A stretch of DNA of 45,767 nucleotides from Candidatus Acetatifactor stercoripullorum (GCA_019114005.1 DXGH01000039.1:1-45767); one strand, 5' to 3'; counted from the stretch's first letter, positions 26,525-34,726 are shown. Translations and numbers: made by a program. Notes: generated by a model from the letters alone, not told the origin.

Positions 26525-28810
26525 ATGGCCGGGATTACACTGGAAAAGGGAAAAAGCATCTATGAATACGGACAGCCCATGACGGTTCTGCACCTGATCA
26601 CAAACGGAAGGGTAAAGGTCTCCTATCCGGGAGGCTCTTACACTCTGGGCAAGGGAGATGTGATCGGCATCTGCGAGATATGCTCTGAAATTCATTTCCT
26701 GAGCTATCTTGCCCTGGAGGACACCTCCATTCTCACCTATACTCTGAACAATGTGGAATCGCTGGAGGATATGCTTCAAAAACGCTCCGATCTGGCAAGG
26801 CTGTTTCTGCTTTCCGCTTTTTACCAGCTCAATCATCTGCTGGATCAATGTTCCCTTTCAGAATTGAGCTGCAGCAACCTGTACCAGAATCTTCTGGAGG
26901 ATTACGAGAAATATAACAGCCTGTGCGCCCGTTACCGGATTCCTCCCAGAGCCCTTGAGGGCATGGAAAGCCTCACCGCCTATCTGGGCGAGGAAGCTCC
27001 TGATATCTGGTTAAACAGCTTTTATCTTGGGCTTCAGCACATTTATACCGGAGAGCACTATAAGCCCCTGGTTCAGGAGCCTGGCATTTCCCTTGGCTTT
27101 TTGCGTAAATGCAGTCTGGACTTCCGCAAAACCTATTTCGGCCTGGATGAGCAGTTCCATTACCGCAAGCAGCTTACGAACCTATATTTCAACGAAAATG
27201 CAAACGATATATTTGACCTGTACACCTCACTCTACTACAAGCTCGGCCCGGACTGTGCAGATACGGAATCCGTCCTGTCAGATATCAATAGAATGATATC
27301 ACAGTTTGAATCAGACCCCTGCCTGGATGCGCAGATGGTGGAAAAACGGATTCAAAGCTTCCGCAAAAACCTGTCGTTGATGAAGGAGCCTGCCGCCAAA
27401 AAGGATGAGGCGGCGGCAGATACCTCCCTGATGCAGGAATTGGCCGGTTCCCTGAACACCATCCTGGACTTTGCCGGTTCCGATCTGGAGCTTTGTTCCA
27501 GCTTCCGCCAGCATGTGCATTCCTACAAAGCCCTTCCTGACAAAAATTCTATGGAGGACGAATGCTGCAGCCTGCGCAGAAAACTGACAGAGGAATTTAA
27601 CGCCTTGTACTCCCTGCTGTTTCAGCGCACCTTGGAGACTTCCTCCGTTCCCAAGGCCGTAAAAATGTTTTTAGCCTTCGGCTATGTGGACGAGGAGCTG
27701 GCCGGAGCCGAAAACTGCGCACTGCTTTACAGGCTGTCGGAAACGCGCACAGACCGCAGTGAATTCGGGGTATATACCTTTTACGACTGGCTGCTGGCAA
27801 TTTTTCAGGGAAAAAAAGAGCCCAGCCGAAACGAATTTGACCAGGACTATTCGGACTACATACACAGGCAGAAGGCCAGCGGCAATATCACGGAAGCGGA
27901 ATTTAAGGATCTGGAAAATAATTCCATGGGAAAGGTAAACTACGAGCTGCGCAATTTGTTCCCTCCGGTCAACAAAATGACCTTCGGGCGCATCGCCACT
28001 TTCTGCCCTATTTTCATCTCCGACAATGTGCTCAAGGATCTGAATGATTCCTATGTAACCCTCACCAAAGTCGGAAAAGCCTTTGAAGCCATCAAAAAAG
28101 TGGACTACAGCGCCTTCTACCGGGAAAGTCTGGACTATGATCATCTGGATATCATGGGGAAAGAGCCCATTCACCTGGAATTTCTTCCGGATATTATCCT
28201 GATGCCCAACGTGGGAATCCGCGGCGTAATGTGGCAGGAAATCGAGGGTAAATACCGCAACAGCAGCGGAAGAATGTTTTTCTCTATTTTCCATATGGAG
28301 GACTTTGTCACCTCCATGATCCGTCTCACAGGAGAATTCCGCTGGGAGCTGTGCAAGCGCATTCAGGGTGCCCGCTGGAATGATATCAGCGACCGTTCCC
28401 TTACCAGCGAATATTTTGACTATATTCAGTTTTACCGCAAAAACCACGAGCTGAGCAACGAGGCCAAGGAAAAGGTGCGTTCCAGTCTCCAGCGCGCCAA
28501 AAACAGCTTCAAGGAAATGTTCGTGCGGGATTATATCACCTGGATTATTTTTGAGGGCAGCGGCTCTCCCCGCCTCAACAAGATTGCAAGAAGGATATTG
28601 TTTACCTACTGTCCCTTCCCAGCAGATCTTATGAAAACAGTGAGCCAGAACCCGTTCTTTTCAGAGCTTATGAACCGCCACCGCATCACCACGGCCCAGC
28701 GGCTGCATCATGTGGACATGCTCATCAAGAAAATACAAAACACCGGCTCTCCTGTCCCCGACACCCTGGTACATGAGCGCCAGTTTATTGAAGGCACTGT
28801 CTCTAAATAG
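26525..28810 (+). CDS. Large protein with N-terminal cyclic-nucleotide-binding-like domain
   Basis: 761 residues. The first 90 or so read as a CRP-like sensor beta-barrel (EKGKSIYEYGQPMTVLHLITNGRVKVSY...YTLGKGDVIG), lacking an obvious cNMP phosphate cassette (no Gly-Glu-x-Ala-Leu-x-Ala/Arg). There is no helix-turn-helix. The remaining 650 residues are soluble, mostly helical and acidic, and match nothing I know; a conserved-looking block lies near 470-600 (ELRNLFPPVNKMTFGRIATFCPIF...DIILMPNVGIRGVMWQEIEG). I infer a cytoplasmic sensor or scaffold. AGAGG lies 9-10 bases before the ATG. The stop overlaps the convergent formate channel gene by 8 bases. Confidence 0.8.
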   Translation: MAGITLEKGKSIYEYGQPMTVLHLITNGRVKVSYPGGSYTLGKGDVIGICEICSEIHFLSYLALEDTSILTYTLNNVESLEDMLQKRSDLARLFLLSAFYQLNHLLDQCSLSELSCSNLYQNLLEDYEKYNSLCARYRIPPRALEGMESLTAYLGEEAPDIWLNSFYLGLQHIYTGEHYKPLVQEPGISLGFLRKCSLDFRKTYFGLDEQFHYRKQLTNLYFNENANDIFDLYTSLYYKLGPDCADTESVLSDINRMISQFESDPCLDAQMVEKRIQSFRKNLSLMKEPAAKKDEAAADTSLMQELAGSLNTILDFAGSDLELCSSFRQHVHSYKALPDKNSMEDECCSLRRKLTEEFNALYSLLFQRTLETSSVPKAVKMFLAFGYVDEELAGAENCALLYRLSETRTDRSEFGVYTFYDWLLAIFQGKKEPSRNEFDQDYSDYIHRQKASGNITEAEFKDLENNSMGKVNYELRNLFPPVNKMTFGRIATFCPIFISDNVLKDLNDSYVTLTKVGKAFEAIKKVDYSAFYRESLDYDHLDIMGKEPIHLEFLPDIILMPNVGIRGVMWQEIEGKYRNSSGRMFFSIFHMEDFVTSMIRLTGEFRWELCKRIQGARWNDISDRSLTSEYFDYIQFYRKNHELSNEAKEKVRSSLQRAKNSFKEMFVRDYITWIIFEGSGSPRLNKIARRILFTYCPFPADLMKTVSQNPFFSELMNRHRITTAQRLHHVDMLIKKIQNTGSPVPDTLVHERQFIEGTVSK

Positions 28811-29660
28811 ACCTGCCTGTGGCTGCACCCCACTTTTTCTTGTATACAAGATAACAGGGCACACCCACAAAAAGCATGCCTCCCAGCATATTCCCCAGGG
28901 TTACCGGCAGAAAGTTATGTAAGCTGTTGAGAATTGTCAGACGCTGCAGCTCTTCCTGGGCAATCCCGTAAAGCTCCAGCGCTCTGGCAGCATACATTTC
29001 ATTTCCCGCTGCCAGAATACCTATGGGGATATAAAACATGTTGGCTACACAGTGCTCAAAGCCCCCGGCCACAAACGCCATAATGGGGAAAAAAATAGCC
29101 CACACCTTTCCGGTAATATCCTTTGCCGCCGTGGCCATCAATATGGCAATGCACACGAAAATGTTGCAGAGAATGCCGGAGGCAATTCCCTTCACCGGTG
29201 TGATGGATACTTTTGCAAGGGCTGTCTTTATGGCAAAGGCCCCAAGCATCCCTTCTGTATAATCCAGATTTCCCGAAAGAAATACCAAAACATCTATGAT
29301 AAGAGCGCCTATCAGGTTGCTGAAGTATACCACCCCCAGAGAGCATATGGCTCTTTTTAAGGAAACTCTTTTATCAATCACATCCAATACCACCAGGCAG
29401 TTACCCGTAAAAAGCTCTCCGCCCACAAAGACAATCATCATAAGCCCCACCGGGAAAATAGCTCCGGCTGCCATCCTGGACAATCCCACATTCTCAATTC
29501 CGTGCATAACGGTGCTGCTGGCGGCTCCGCCCATGGCGATAAAAGCTCCCGCCATCACTCCAAGAAGTATCATCCTTCCAAGAGGAAGCCTGGCCTTCTC
29601 TTCGCCAGCCTTCATATTTTTTTCAATCACCTCTGCCGGTTTATTCATTCTTGCTTCCAT
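28803..29660 (-). CDS. Formate/nitrite transporter family channel
   Basis: Pentameric membrane channel for formate, nitrite or a related small anion. The 285 residues show six hydrophobic helices and family motifs: GMMAGAFI-like GVMAGAFIAMGG, VGGELFTGNCLV (the omega-loop region), NIFVCIAILMA and GGFEHCVANMFYIP, with the pore His in the last. In a fermenting anaerobe formate export is the likely role (inference). AAAGGA lies 9-10 bases before the ATG. Convergent with the cNMP-domain gene. Confidence 0.92.
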   Translation of the reverse strand: MEARMNKPAEVIEKNMKAGEEKARLPLGRMILLGVMAGAFIAMGGAASSTVMHGIENVGLSRMAAGAIFPVGLMMIVFVGGELFTGNCLVVLDVIDKRVSLKRAICSLGVVYFSNLIGALIIDVLVFLSGNLDYTEGMLGAFAIKTALAKVSITPVKGIASGILCNIFVCIAILMATAAKDITGKVWAIFFPIMAFVAGGFEHCVANMFYIPIGILAAGNEMYAARALELYGIAQEELQRLTILNSLHNFLPVTLGNMLGGMLFVGVPCYLVYKKKWGAATGRSI

Positions 29661-29718
29661 ACTCTCTGTTTCCTTTATCCGTTGTTTGTTATTTATTTAT
29701 CATTCTATTTCCCCGGCT

Positions 29719-29748
29719 ATTCTACAATATTCCACAGGATAAAATCAA
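29719..29748 (-). promoter_or_regulatory. Promoter of the formate channel gene
   Basis: On the minus strand, TTGATT (29743-29748), 18-base spacer, TAGAAT (29719-29724), 58 bases ahead of the start. Confidence 0.55.
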
Positions 29749-29825
29749 GCTGTTTCAATCATATGCTTGTATTTTATTCCATACAAAATCCGCAAAAGTT
29801 TATACTTTTTTTATAATTTTAGGGG

Positions 29826-29854
29826 TAGACAAAATAGAATTTTTGCGCTATACT
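29826..29854 (+). promoter_or_regulatory. Strong promoter with no ORF behind it
   Basis: TAGACA (29826-29831), 17-base spacer, TATACT (29849-29854): each box has five of six consensus bases. No plus-strand reading frame follows within 900 bases. It drives the candidate small RNA. Confidence 0.7.
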
Positions 29855-29860
29855 TAACTC

Positions 29861-29974
29861 ATCTTGATAGAGATATCAAGACCTACTAATTAGTAGTGTA
29901 ATTCCGGAAGAATTCCCCTTTTACACAATCGAAGCGCCCGTAGGGAAACTTACGGGCGCTTTGATTGTGTAAAA
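29861..29974 (+). ncRNA. Candidate structured small RNA of about 110 bases
   Basis: Downstream of a good promoter lie, in order, a hairpin CTTGATA-gaga-TATCAAG (29863-29880), a perfect palindrome CTACTAATTAGTAG (29883-29896), a small hairpin AATTC-cggaa-GAATT (29900-29914), and a long hairpin with 24-base arms (29919-29942 and 29951-29974) and one mismatch. The GC core of the last (GCGCCCGTA with TACGGGCGC) is followed by a T-rich run, so it could terminate transcription. GTGTAA (29896-29901) can also pair with TTACAC (29921-29926), which competes with the long hairpin. There is no start codon with a ribosome site. It matches no family I can name; expression is unproven. Confidence 0.5.
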
Positions 29975-30004
29975 ATAAATTTTAGGCCAGAGCCTAAAAT
30001 TTAT
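29975..30004 (-). terminator. Intrinsic terminator overlapping the stop of the 29994 gene
   Basis: On the minus strand, ATAAATTTTAGGC pairs perfectly with GCCTAAAATTTAT across a 4-base loop, then TTTTT. The TAG stop codon lies inside the 5' arm. Confidence 0.85.
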
Positions 30005-30392
30005 CTACAAAGTCTGTGCCCGTCTCCCCTTTCATCTTCTCTATATAAGGAGCAGGATTTTCTTCCATCTGAAGCAGAATGTCCAAGGCCGTCAAGAGAA
30101 GCCGTTCCCGTCTATACCGATTCATCTCCAGGGGCCTGTCCATGTATGCCTTAAAATGGTCCACCTGCCATACCAAAACATCCGCCAGCGTATAGCCTTC
30201 TACCTGATACCTGCAGAGAAATTTTCCATAATCATGATAGTAGGCAAGCTCTTGTAAAACTCCGCTGGAATTTCTGATTCTGTTCCAAAGCTCTTTGGCA
30301 TACTCCGGAGACTCTCCCGCCGCCTCCGCCAGGATCCCCACATATTTTTCCAAAGTCTCCAATGCTTTTTCAAGCTGTTCCTTCTGTGTCAT
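29994..30392 (-). CDS. Small hypothetical protein
   Basis: 132 residues, mostly helical (EQLEKALETLEKYVGILAEAAGE...), with a central YYHDYGKFLCRYQVEGYTLADVLVWQVDHFKAYMD and no membrane segment or metal motif. I do not recognise the family. The ATG at 30392 has GGAGGG 6 bases upstream; the longer frame to 30428 has no ribosome site. The leader upstream contains a GC-rich structured element. It is followed directly by a terminator. Confidence 0.75.
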   Translation of the reverse strand: MTQKEQLEKALETLEKYVGILAEAAGESPEYAKELWNRIRNSSGVLQELAYYHDYGKFLCRYQVEGYTLADVLVWQVDHFKAYMDRPLEMNRYRRERLLLTALDILLQMEENPAPYIEKMKGETGTDFVDKF

Positions 30393-30419
30393 TTTAATCC
30401 CTCCTTTTTCTTCCAAAGT

Positions 30420-30468
30420 CGTCCCCACCCGTAAAACAGGGGTCTCGGGACGCGGGCTCTAAGCCCGC
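30420..30468. repeat. GC-rich nested inverted repeats
   Basis: CGTCCC (30420-30425) pairs with GGGACG (30447-30452), enclosing ACCC with GGGT; directly after comes GCGGGCT-cta-AGCCCGC (30452-30468). The base composition contrasts with the AT-rich relics next to it. It may be the folded leader of the 29994 gene or the edge of a repeat element. Confidence 0.6.
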
Positions 30469-30503
30469 CCTGCTTGGCTGCACCCAGGACGCCGGCTTTC
30501 TCT

Positions 30504-30798
30504 TTAAATGCTATGGGAAGTCGTCTCCTGGTCAGCCAGCTTTACATCGTAACCGAGAACGGCAGCAATTTTTTCCACATCCGAAAAACTGAAATTATCT
30601 TTATATCTGCTACACTGGAACGCTTTCCATGTTTTTCTTTACTTTTCAGCACAGAAAACACGCCCGTTAATTCGTTTAGCATATTATATTTTTTAACTTC
30701 TCCATTGTCAAATGTGAGTAATAAAACATAGTTTTCTAACGGTTCTACAGCTTTGATCCTTCTTGGATTTTCAAAATATTTTTTACTCTATCTTCCAT
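30504..30798 (-). pseudogene. Decayed DUF2442 gene with a helix-turn-helix-like tail
   Basis: GGAGG and an ATG at 30798 begin MEDRVKNIL, which stops after 17 codons. A neighbouring frame then reads NPRRIKAVEPLENYVLLL and TFDNGEVKKYNMLNELTGVF, the DUF2442 pattern (short beta domain, often paired with DUF4160). A third frame continues as RYKDNFSFSDVEKIAAVLGY, like the end of an XRE-type repressor, and stops at 30504. At least two frameshifts separate the pieces, so it is not functional as one protein. Confidence 0.7.
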
Positions 30799-30811
30799 CG
30801 CAAGTCCTCCA

Positions 30812-31127
30812 TTATCTCAACGGATCAATCTGGAACAATGTTTCTTTCTGCCTTGCAAGATACCAATTTTCCTTTAGCTCGTCCTGATGTAACGCAGCCC
30901 AGCCCATAAGCATTTTTAATTGCTTGTCAGGCATATCCCCATTGATTTTTTCTATCTCATTTATATCTATACAACATTCATATTCGCCATAATTCGCATA
31001 AAAATGCGGCGGGATTGTGTTCTCGATTTCTATCTTCCAGAGGTTCCGGAATCAACAATTTTTCAATAACCTTTTCCAACTCTGAAAAATTATAATTTCT
31101 TTTCTGGCATATCTTTATATCTTTCAT
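30812..31127 (-). pseudogene. Decayed DUF4160 gene
   Basis: The 3' two thirds read PPHFYANYGEYECCIDINE...MPDKQLKMLMGWAALHQDEL KENWYLAR..., the DUF4160 pattern (PPHFHA, IDI, WAxLH..EL..NW). An ATG at 31127 opens a different frame that reaches REHNP and then leaves the DUF4160 frame, so a single-base slip in a CCCGCCGC run probably broke the gene; the N-terminal part also looks rearranged. The stop lies 14 bases before the DUF2442 start. DUF4160-DUF2442 pairs are common and resemble toxin-antitoxin units (known pattern, unproven role). Confidence 0.7.
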
Positions 31128-31148
31128 GTATATATGATATTCACAGTA

Positions 31149-31394
31149 TCACTGATTCATAAACGGCACATCTGAAAAGTCTTTCTGATGTGCTGATTGC
31201 TCCGGTTCTGCTTCGTTAAGGTCGGCAATAACAAGCCTTGTAATATATCCGTTTACTGTCTCTCCTTTTTTCTTTATACGCTCCTTTGTTCCTTTTGGAA
31301 GCGTTATAGATACTCTATCATAGTTTTCCTTTATATGCTCATTCTGGCGTTTATATTGCTTTTCAAGCCGTTCTTTGGCTTCTTTTCCTGTCAT
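31149..31394 (-). CDS. Ribbon-helix-helix (Arc/CopG-like) small protein
   Basis: 81 residues: a charged N-terminal helix, then YDRVSITLPKGTKERIKKKGETVNGYITRLVIADL, a good match to the strand-helix-helix DNA-binding fold seen in small proteins of clostridial mobile elements and in antitoxins. AAGG precedes the ATG at 31394; the longer frame has no ribosome site. No intact partner toxin is present; the broken DUF4160/DUF2442 genes follow at once. It may be the surviving regulator of a decayed module. Confidence 0.78.
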   Translation of the reverse strand: MTGKEAKERLEKQYKRQNEHIKENYDRVSITLPKGTKERIKKKGETVNGYITRLVIADLNEAEPEQSAHQKDFSDVPFMNQ

Positions 31395-31429
31395 GCTCCG
31401 ACCTTCTTTCAATCAATATTCTTAGTTAA

Positions 31430-31458
31430 ATAGTAGCATTAAATACTTATTTATGCAA
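31430..31458 (-). promoter_or_regulatory. Possible promoter of the RHH gene
   Basis: On the minus strand, TTGCAT (31453-31458), 17-base spacer, TACTAT (31430-31435), 36 bases ahead of the start. Confidence 0.4.
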
Positions 31459-31528
31459 TACGTTTAATAAATCTATTACATAATTCACGAAATCAATCAG
31501 CCTTTATGTAATATTGATTACCCAATAA

Positions 31529-31556
31529 AAAAAATCCTTGATTTCACAAGGATTTT
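31529..31556 (-). terminator. Intrinsic terminator after tRNA-Trp
   Basis: On the minus strand, AAATCCTTG pairs with CAAGGATTT across 6 bases and runs into T residues, 5 bases after the tRNA. The region from here to 31436 is AT-rich with nothing else I can identify. Confidence 0.85.
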
Positions 31557-31560
31557 TCAG

Positions 31561-31631
31561 CAGGGGAAGAGGGAATCGAACCCCCGTTAACGGTTTTGGA
31601 GACCGCCGCACTACCGCTGTACTATTCCCCT
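31561..31631 (-). tRNA. tRNA-Trp (CCA)
   Basis: The minus strand gives acceptor AGGGGAA with TTCCCCT, discriminator G, D arm with AGTACAGCGGTAGT, anticodon loop CTCCAAA with anticodon CCA, and T loop TTCGATT. The 3' CCA is not encoded. Single gene with its own promoter and terminator. Confidence 0.96.
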
Positions 31632-31674
31632 ATAAAACAGGTTCGCCAGTTATCTTTGCTCACCGACGAAGCTT

Positions 31675-31704
31675 ATTATAACACAGAACCCCCTGGCATA
31701 GCAA
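31675..31704 (-). promoter_or_regulatory. tRNA-Trp promoter
   Basis: On the minus strand, TTGCTA (31699-31704), 18-base spacer, consensus TATAAT (31675-31680), about 44 bases ahead of the tRNA. Confidence 0.7.
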
Positions 31705-31726
31705 GCAAAAATTGAAAAAATTGTAA

Positions 31727-32692
31727 CTATTCTCCGAAAGGTTCTCCCGCCTGCCAGGTATCAGAAGGAGCACAGTTCCAGGTTATGTTTTCCCCATCCG
31801 AAACCGCTACAATGCTTCCCTGTTCATCCGTGCGGAACACCTGTATTCCTCTGGAGCGGAAGCTGTTTAAGGTCTGTGCGCTTGGATGGCCATAGGAATT
31901 GCCCTCTCCGCAGCTGATCACGGCAAATTCCGGCTGTACAGCATCCAGAAAAGCTTCGCTGGAGGAGGTTTTGCTGCCGTGATGGCCCGCTTTATACACA
32001 TCAGCCTTCAACGAAAGTCCGCTTTCCAGCATAGCAAGCTCCCCTTCCTCCTCTGCGTCTCCCGTGAACAGGAAAGAATCCTCTCCGTTTTGCACCAGCA
32101 AAGCAAGGGAGGCATTGTTGGGATCAGAATAGGTATCACAGGGCCCCAGAATCGTAACCTGGGCATCTCCCAAGGAAAAAACCTGCCCCACTGAGGGCGT
32201 GCTTCCCACAAGTCCTTTGTTGTCAAGGGCCTGCACCAATTTACGGTAGGTGCTGTTATCCTTTTCAAAATCCGACAAAAACACCTGGTCAATTTCAAAC
32301 TTTTCAATGATAACCGGAGCTCCTCCGATATGGTCCGAATCCGGATGGGTAAGCACCAGATAATTCAGTCTTTCAATCCCCTGCTTCTGCAGATAATTCT
32401 GTATGGCGGTACCCTTGGAATCATCCCCGGCATCCACGAGCATAGACGCATCCGCACTTTTGATCAGCACAGCGTCTCCCTGGCCCACATCAATAAAGTG
32501 AACCTCCATCTGCCCGCCGGTCAATTCTCCGCCGCTGTTTTCCACGCTTTGGACATCAGAAATCTGAGCGCCCGTTTCCTCTCCTGCCCGAAGGGAATCC
32601 TGCAGAGCAGGCTCCGCCAAAAGCCCGGCGCAGATACCTCCAAGCAAAATCAAAAGCCCAATTATTTTTGAGCCTTTTCTCCTTCTTCTCAT
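31727..32692 (-). CDS. ComEC/Rec2-like exported metallo-beta-lactamase-fold protein
   Basis: 321 residues: a basic N terminus (MRRRRKGSK), one hydrophobic signal or anchor (10-26), a linker, then a metallo-beta-lactamase domain with MEVHFIDVGQGDAVLI, the metal motif THPDSDHIGG, FTGDAEEEGE, and KAGHHGSKTSSS. This matches the detached C-terminal domain of the competence protein ComEC, which may be a nuclease; here it lacks the channel domain, so it is probably a surface or secreted hydrolase. The ATG has AAGGAG 13 bases upstream, longer than usual. It follows radA by 89 bases, with no clear terminator between. Confidence 0.85.
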   Translation of the reverse strand: MRRRRKGSKIIGLLILLGGICAGLLAEPALQDSLRAGEETGAQISDVQSVENSGGELTGGQMEVHFIDVGQGDAVLIKSADASMLVDAGDDSKGTAIQNYLQKQGIERLNYLVLTHPDSDHIGGAPVIIEKFEIDQVFLSDFEKDNSTYRKLVQALDNKGLVGSTPSVGQVFSLGDAQVTILGPCDTYSDPNNASLALLVQNGEDSFLFTGDAEEEGELAMLESGLSLKADVYKAGHHGSKTSSSEAFLDAVQPEFAVISCGEGNSYGHPSAQTLNSFRSRGIQVFRTDEQGSIVAVSDGENITWNCAPSDTWQAGEPFGE

Positions 32693-32781
32693 GCGCTTTA
32701 CTCAACTCCTTTTCCGGTCTTATCCCTTTGCCCCCTCCTCAGGTTCCTTCCGTCTTAGCAGGCGGTCTTCTCACCTTTTTG

Positions 32782-34155
32782 TCAAAACAGCCTGTCAATG
32801 GCATCCTGAACCGACCGAATACCCAGCACCTTAATTTTCTTAAATTCCTTGCACTCCTTGGCGCAGACATAAGGAAGAATGCAGGTGTCAAAGCCCAGCC
32901 TTTCCGCCTCGGCCACTCTCTGCTTGGCCATGCCCACAGCTCTCACCTCTCCGCTTAAGCCCACCTCGCCAAAGGCAATGAGCTTAGGACTTACAATCTG
33001 GTTGCGGAAGCTGGATAGAATTGCCAGCACAATGCCTAAGTCTATGGCGGGCTCCATGATCCTGATCCCGCCTGCAATATTCACATAGGCGTCGCAGCCT
33101 GCAAGAGCGATGCCGGAGCGCTTTTCCAGAACAGCCATGAGAAGGTTCACTCTGTTGAAGTCCGTGCCGATGGTCTGTCTTCTGGGAATCCCGAAATTGC
33201 TGTGGCACACCAGGGCCTGTATCTCCACCAAAAGAGGCCTGGTTCCCTCCATGGTGCAGGCTACTACAGAGCCGCTTGCATTCTCCGGCCGTCCGTTTAA
33301 CATATATTCTGAGGGGTTTTGCACCTCCATAAGCCCTTGCTCCCGCATTTCAAATACGCCGATCTCATTGGTGGAGCCAAAACGGTTTTTTACACCCCGG
33401 AGAATCCGGTAGGAAGCATGCCTGTCTCCCTCAAAGTACAGCACCGTATCCACCATATGCTCCAGCACTCTGGGTCCCGCAACAGTCCCCTCCTTAGTCA
33501 CATGCCCCACAATAAACACAGACACCCCAAGCCCTTTGGCAAGCTGCAGCAAAATCCCTGTGGATTCCCTCACCTGGGAAACGCTTCCCGGCGCAGCGGA
33601 TACCGCCTCATTATACATGGTCTGAATCGAATCAATCACCACAACCTCAGGCTTCTCTCTGCGGATCACCTCCGATATGGAATCAAGGCTCGTCTCACAC
33701 AAAAGCAGCATGTTCTGAGAAAAATCTCCGATTCTGTCCGCCCGCATTTTGATCTGCACCTGGGACTCCTCCCCGGATATGTATAGCACCTTATGTCCGC
33801 CTGTGGATATATTTCTGCAGACCTGCAAAAGCAGCGTAGACTTCCCGATACCCGGGTCGCCTCCCACCAGGGTCAGGGAGCCGCTCACAATGCCTCCTCC
33901 CAGTACTCTGTCAAGCTCGCCGATTCCTGTTAAAAGCTTATCCTCCTGGCGAATGGCAATCTCTGTCAAAAGACAGGGCTTTGCCCTTTCAGCCCCTTCT
34001 CTTCTGCGGACTCCTGCACTTTTTTGCTCCGCCCTGCTTACAGTCTCCTCCACAAAGGTATTCCATTCTCTGCACCCCGGACACTGCCCCATCCACTTCG
34101 AGGACTCGTATCCGCAGCTTTGGCAATAATAAACAGTGGTAGTCTTACCTTTCAC
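32782..34155 (-). CDS. radA: DNA repair protein RadA
   Basis: Branch-migration ATPase aiding RecA in recombinational repair. The 457 residues have the N-terminal zinc finger (Cys11, Cys14, Cys25, Cys28), the Walker A motif GGDPGIGKST (98-107), Walker B VVVIDSIQTM, the RadA-specific KNRFG, and a C-terminal Lon-protease-like domain. The start codon is GTG, with GGAGG 5 bases upstream. Length is normal. Confidence 0.97.
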   Translation of the reverse strand: MKGKTTTVYYCQSCGYESSKWMGQCPGCREWNTFVEETVSRAEQKSAGVRRREGAERAKPCLLTEIAIRQEDKLLTGIGELDRVLGGGIVSGSLTLVGGDPGIGKSTLLLQVCRNISTGGHKVLYISGEESQVQIKMRADRIGDFSQNMLLLCETSLDSISEVIRREKPEVVVIDSIQTMYNEAVSAAPGSVSQVRESTGILLQLAKGLGVSVFIVGHVTKEGTVAGPRVLEHMVDTVLYFEGDRHASYRILRGVKNRFGSTNEIGVFEMREQGLMEVQNPSEYMLNGRPENASGSVVACTMEGTRPLLVEIQALVCHSNFGIPRRQTIGTDFNRVNLLMAVLEKRSGIALAGCDAYVNIAGGIRIMEPAIDLGIVLAILSSFRNQIVSPKLIAFGEVGLSGEVRAVGMAKQRVAEAERLGFDTCILPYVCAKECKEFKKIKVLGIRSVQDAIDRLF

Positions 34156-34168
34156 CTATTCCTCCATC

Positions 34169-34207
34169 AAAAAGCAACGGATGCCGCGCCCTGCGAGACA
34201 TCCGTTG
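34169..34207 (-). terminator. Intrinsic terminator after the 34251 gene
   Basis: On the minus strand, CAACGGATG pairs with CATCCGTTG around a 15-base loop, then CTTTTT. It isolates radA from the upstream gene. Confidence 0.8.
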
Positions 34208-34250
34208 TAAAAATCCCCTTGCGCCAGGGAAATCCCCGACGCAGGAAGCA

Positions 34251-34664
34251 TCAAACCTGAACTATTTTTACGATAACCTCTCCGGCAGCCTCCAGCTCCA
34301 CGCTTAAGCTGAGCTTGCCGCCCAATCCCGTTTTCATGGTGCCAATACTTTTGCCGTCTACAAAAACCTCGTACTCGGTATCATCTGTAAGCCCTATGGT
34401 AATCTGAGCGTCCTCATCGCCCTCCACCACAAATTCCACGCCTGCCTCATTTTCCTGAAAATGCAGAACGCTTGTGCCGGGTACCGACTCATAGAGAAAC
34501 ATTCCGTTTTTCTCCAGCTTCGTGATCTCATTGTAGGTCTTTACCTTCAGCAAATCTCCGGCATGACGGAAATCCTCCACCTTCTGCTTATTGGAAAGCT
34601 TGTGATTTCCAAAACTGATTGCACCGTCAGACTCGCTGCGGAGCAATTCTTCCACTACTGCCAT
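34251..34664 (-). CDS. Small conserved protein, usually annotated endosialidase-like
   Basis: 137 residues starting MAVVEELLRSESDGAISFGNH, with KVEDFRHAGDLLKVKTYNEI TKLEKNGMFLYESVPG and an acidic beta-rich C-terminal half. In this family of bacteria such proteins are often labelled 'endosialidase'; I see no sialidase catalytic motif, so the label should not be trusted. No signal peptide. GGAGG lies 8 bases before the ATG. Monocistronic, with its own promoter and terminator. Function unknown. Confidence 0.75.
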   Translation of the reverse strand: MAVVEELLRSESDGAISFGNHKLSNKQKVEDFRHAGDLLKVKTYNEITKLEKNGMFLYESVPGTSVLHFQENEAGVEFVVEGDEDAQITIGLTDDTEYEVFVDGKSIGTMKTGLGGKLSLSVELEAAGEVIVKIVQV

Positions 34665-34697
34665 CTATGTGTCCTCCTGATCGTTTGTAGGTACAGT

Positions 34698-34726
34698 ATA
34701 ATATAAAACCATCCTTTTTTCTACAA
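34698..34726 (-). promoter_or_regulatory. Promoter of the 34251 gene
   Basis: On the minus strand, TTGTAG (34721-34726), 17-base spacer, TATTAT (34698-34703), 34 bases ahead of the start. Confidence 0.7.

Noticed and set aside
34251..34664. Endosialidase function
   Set aside because: The label is common for relatives, but no catalytic sialidase motif is visible in 137 residues.
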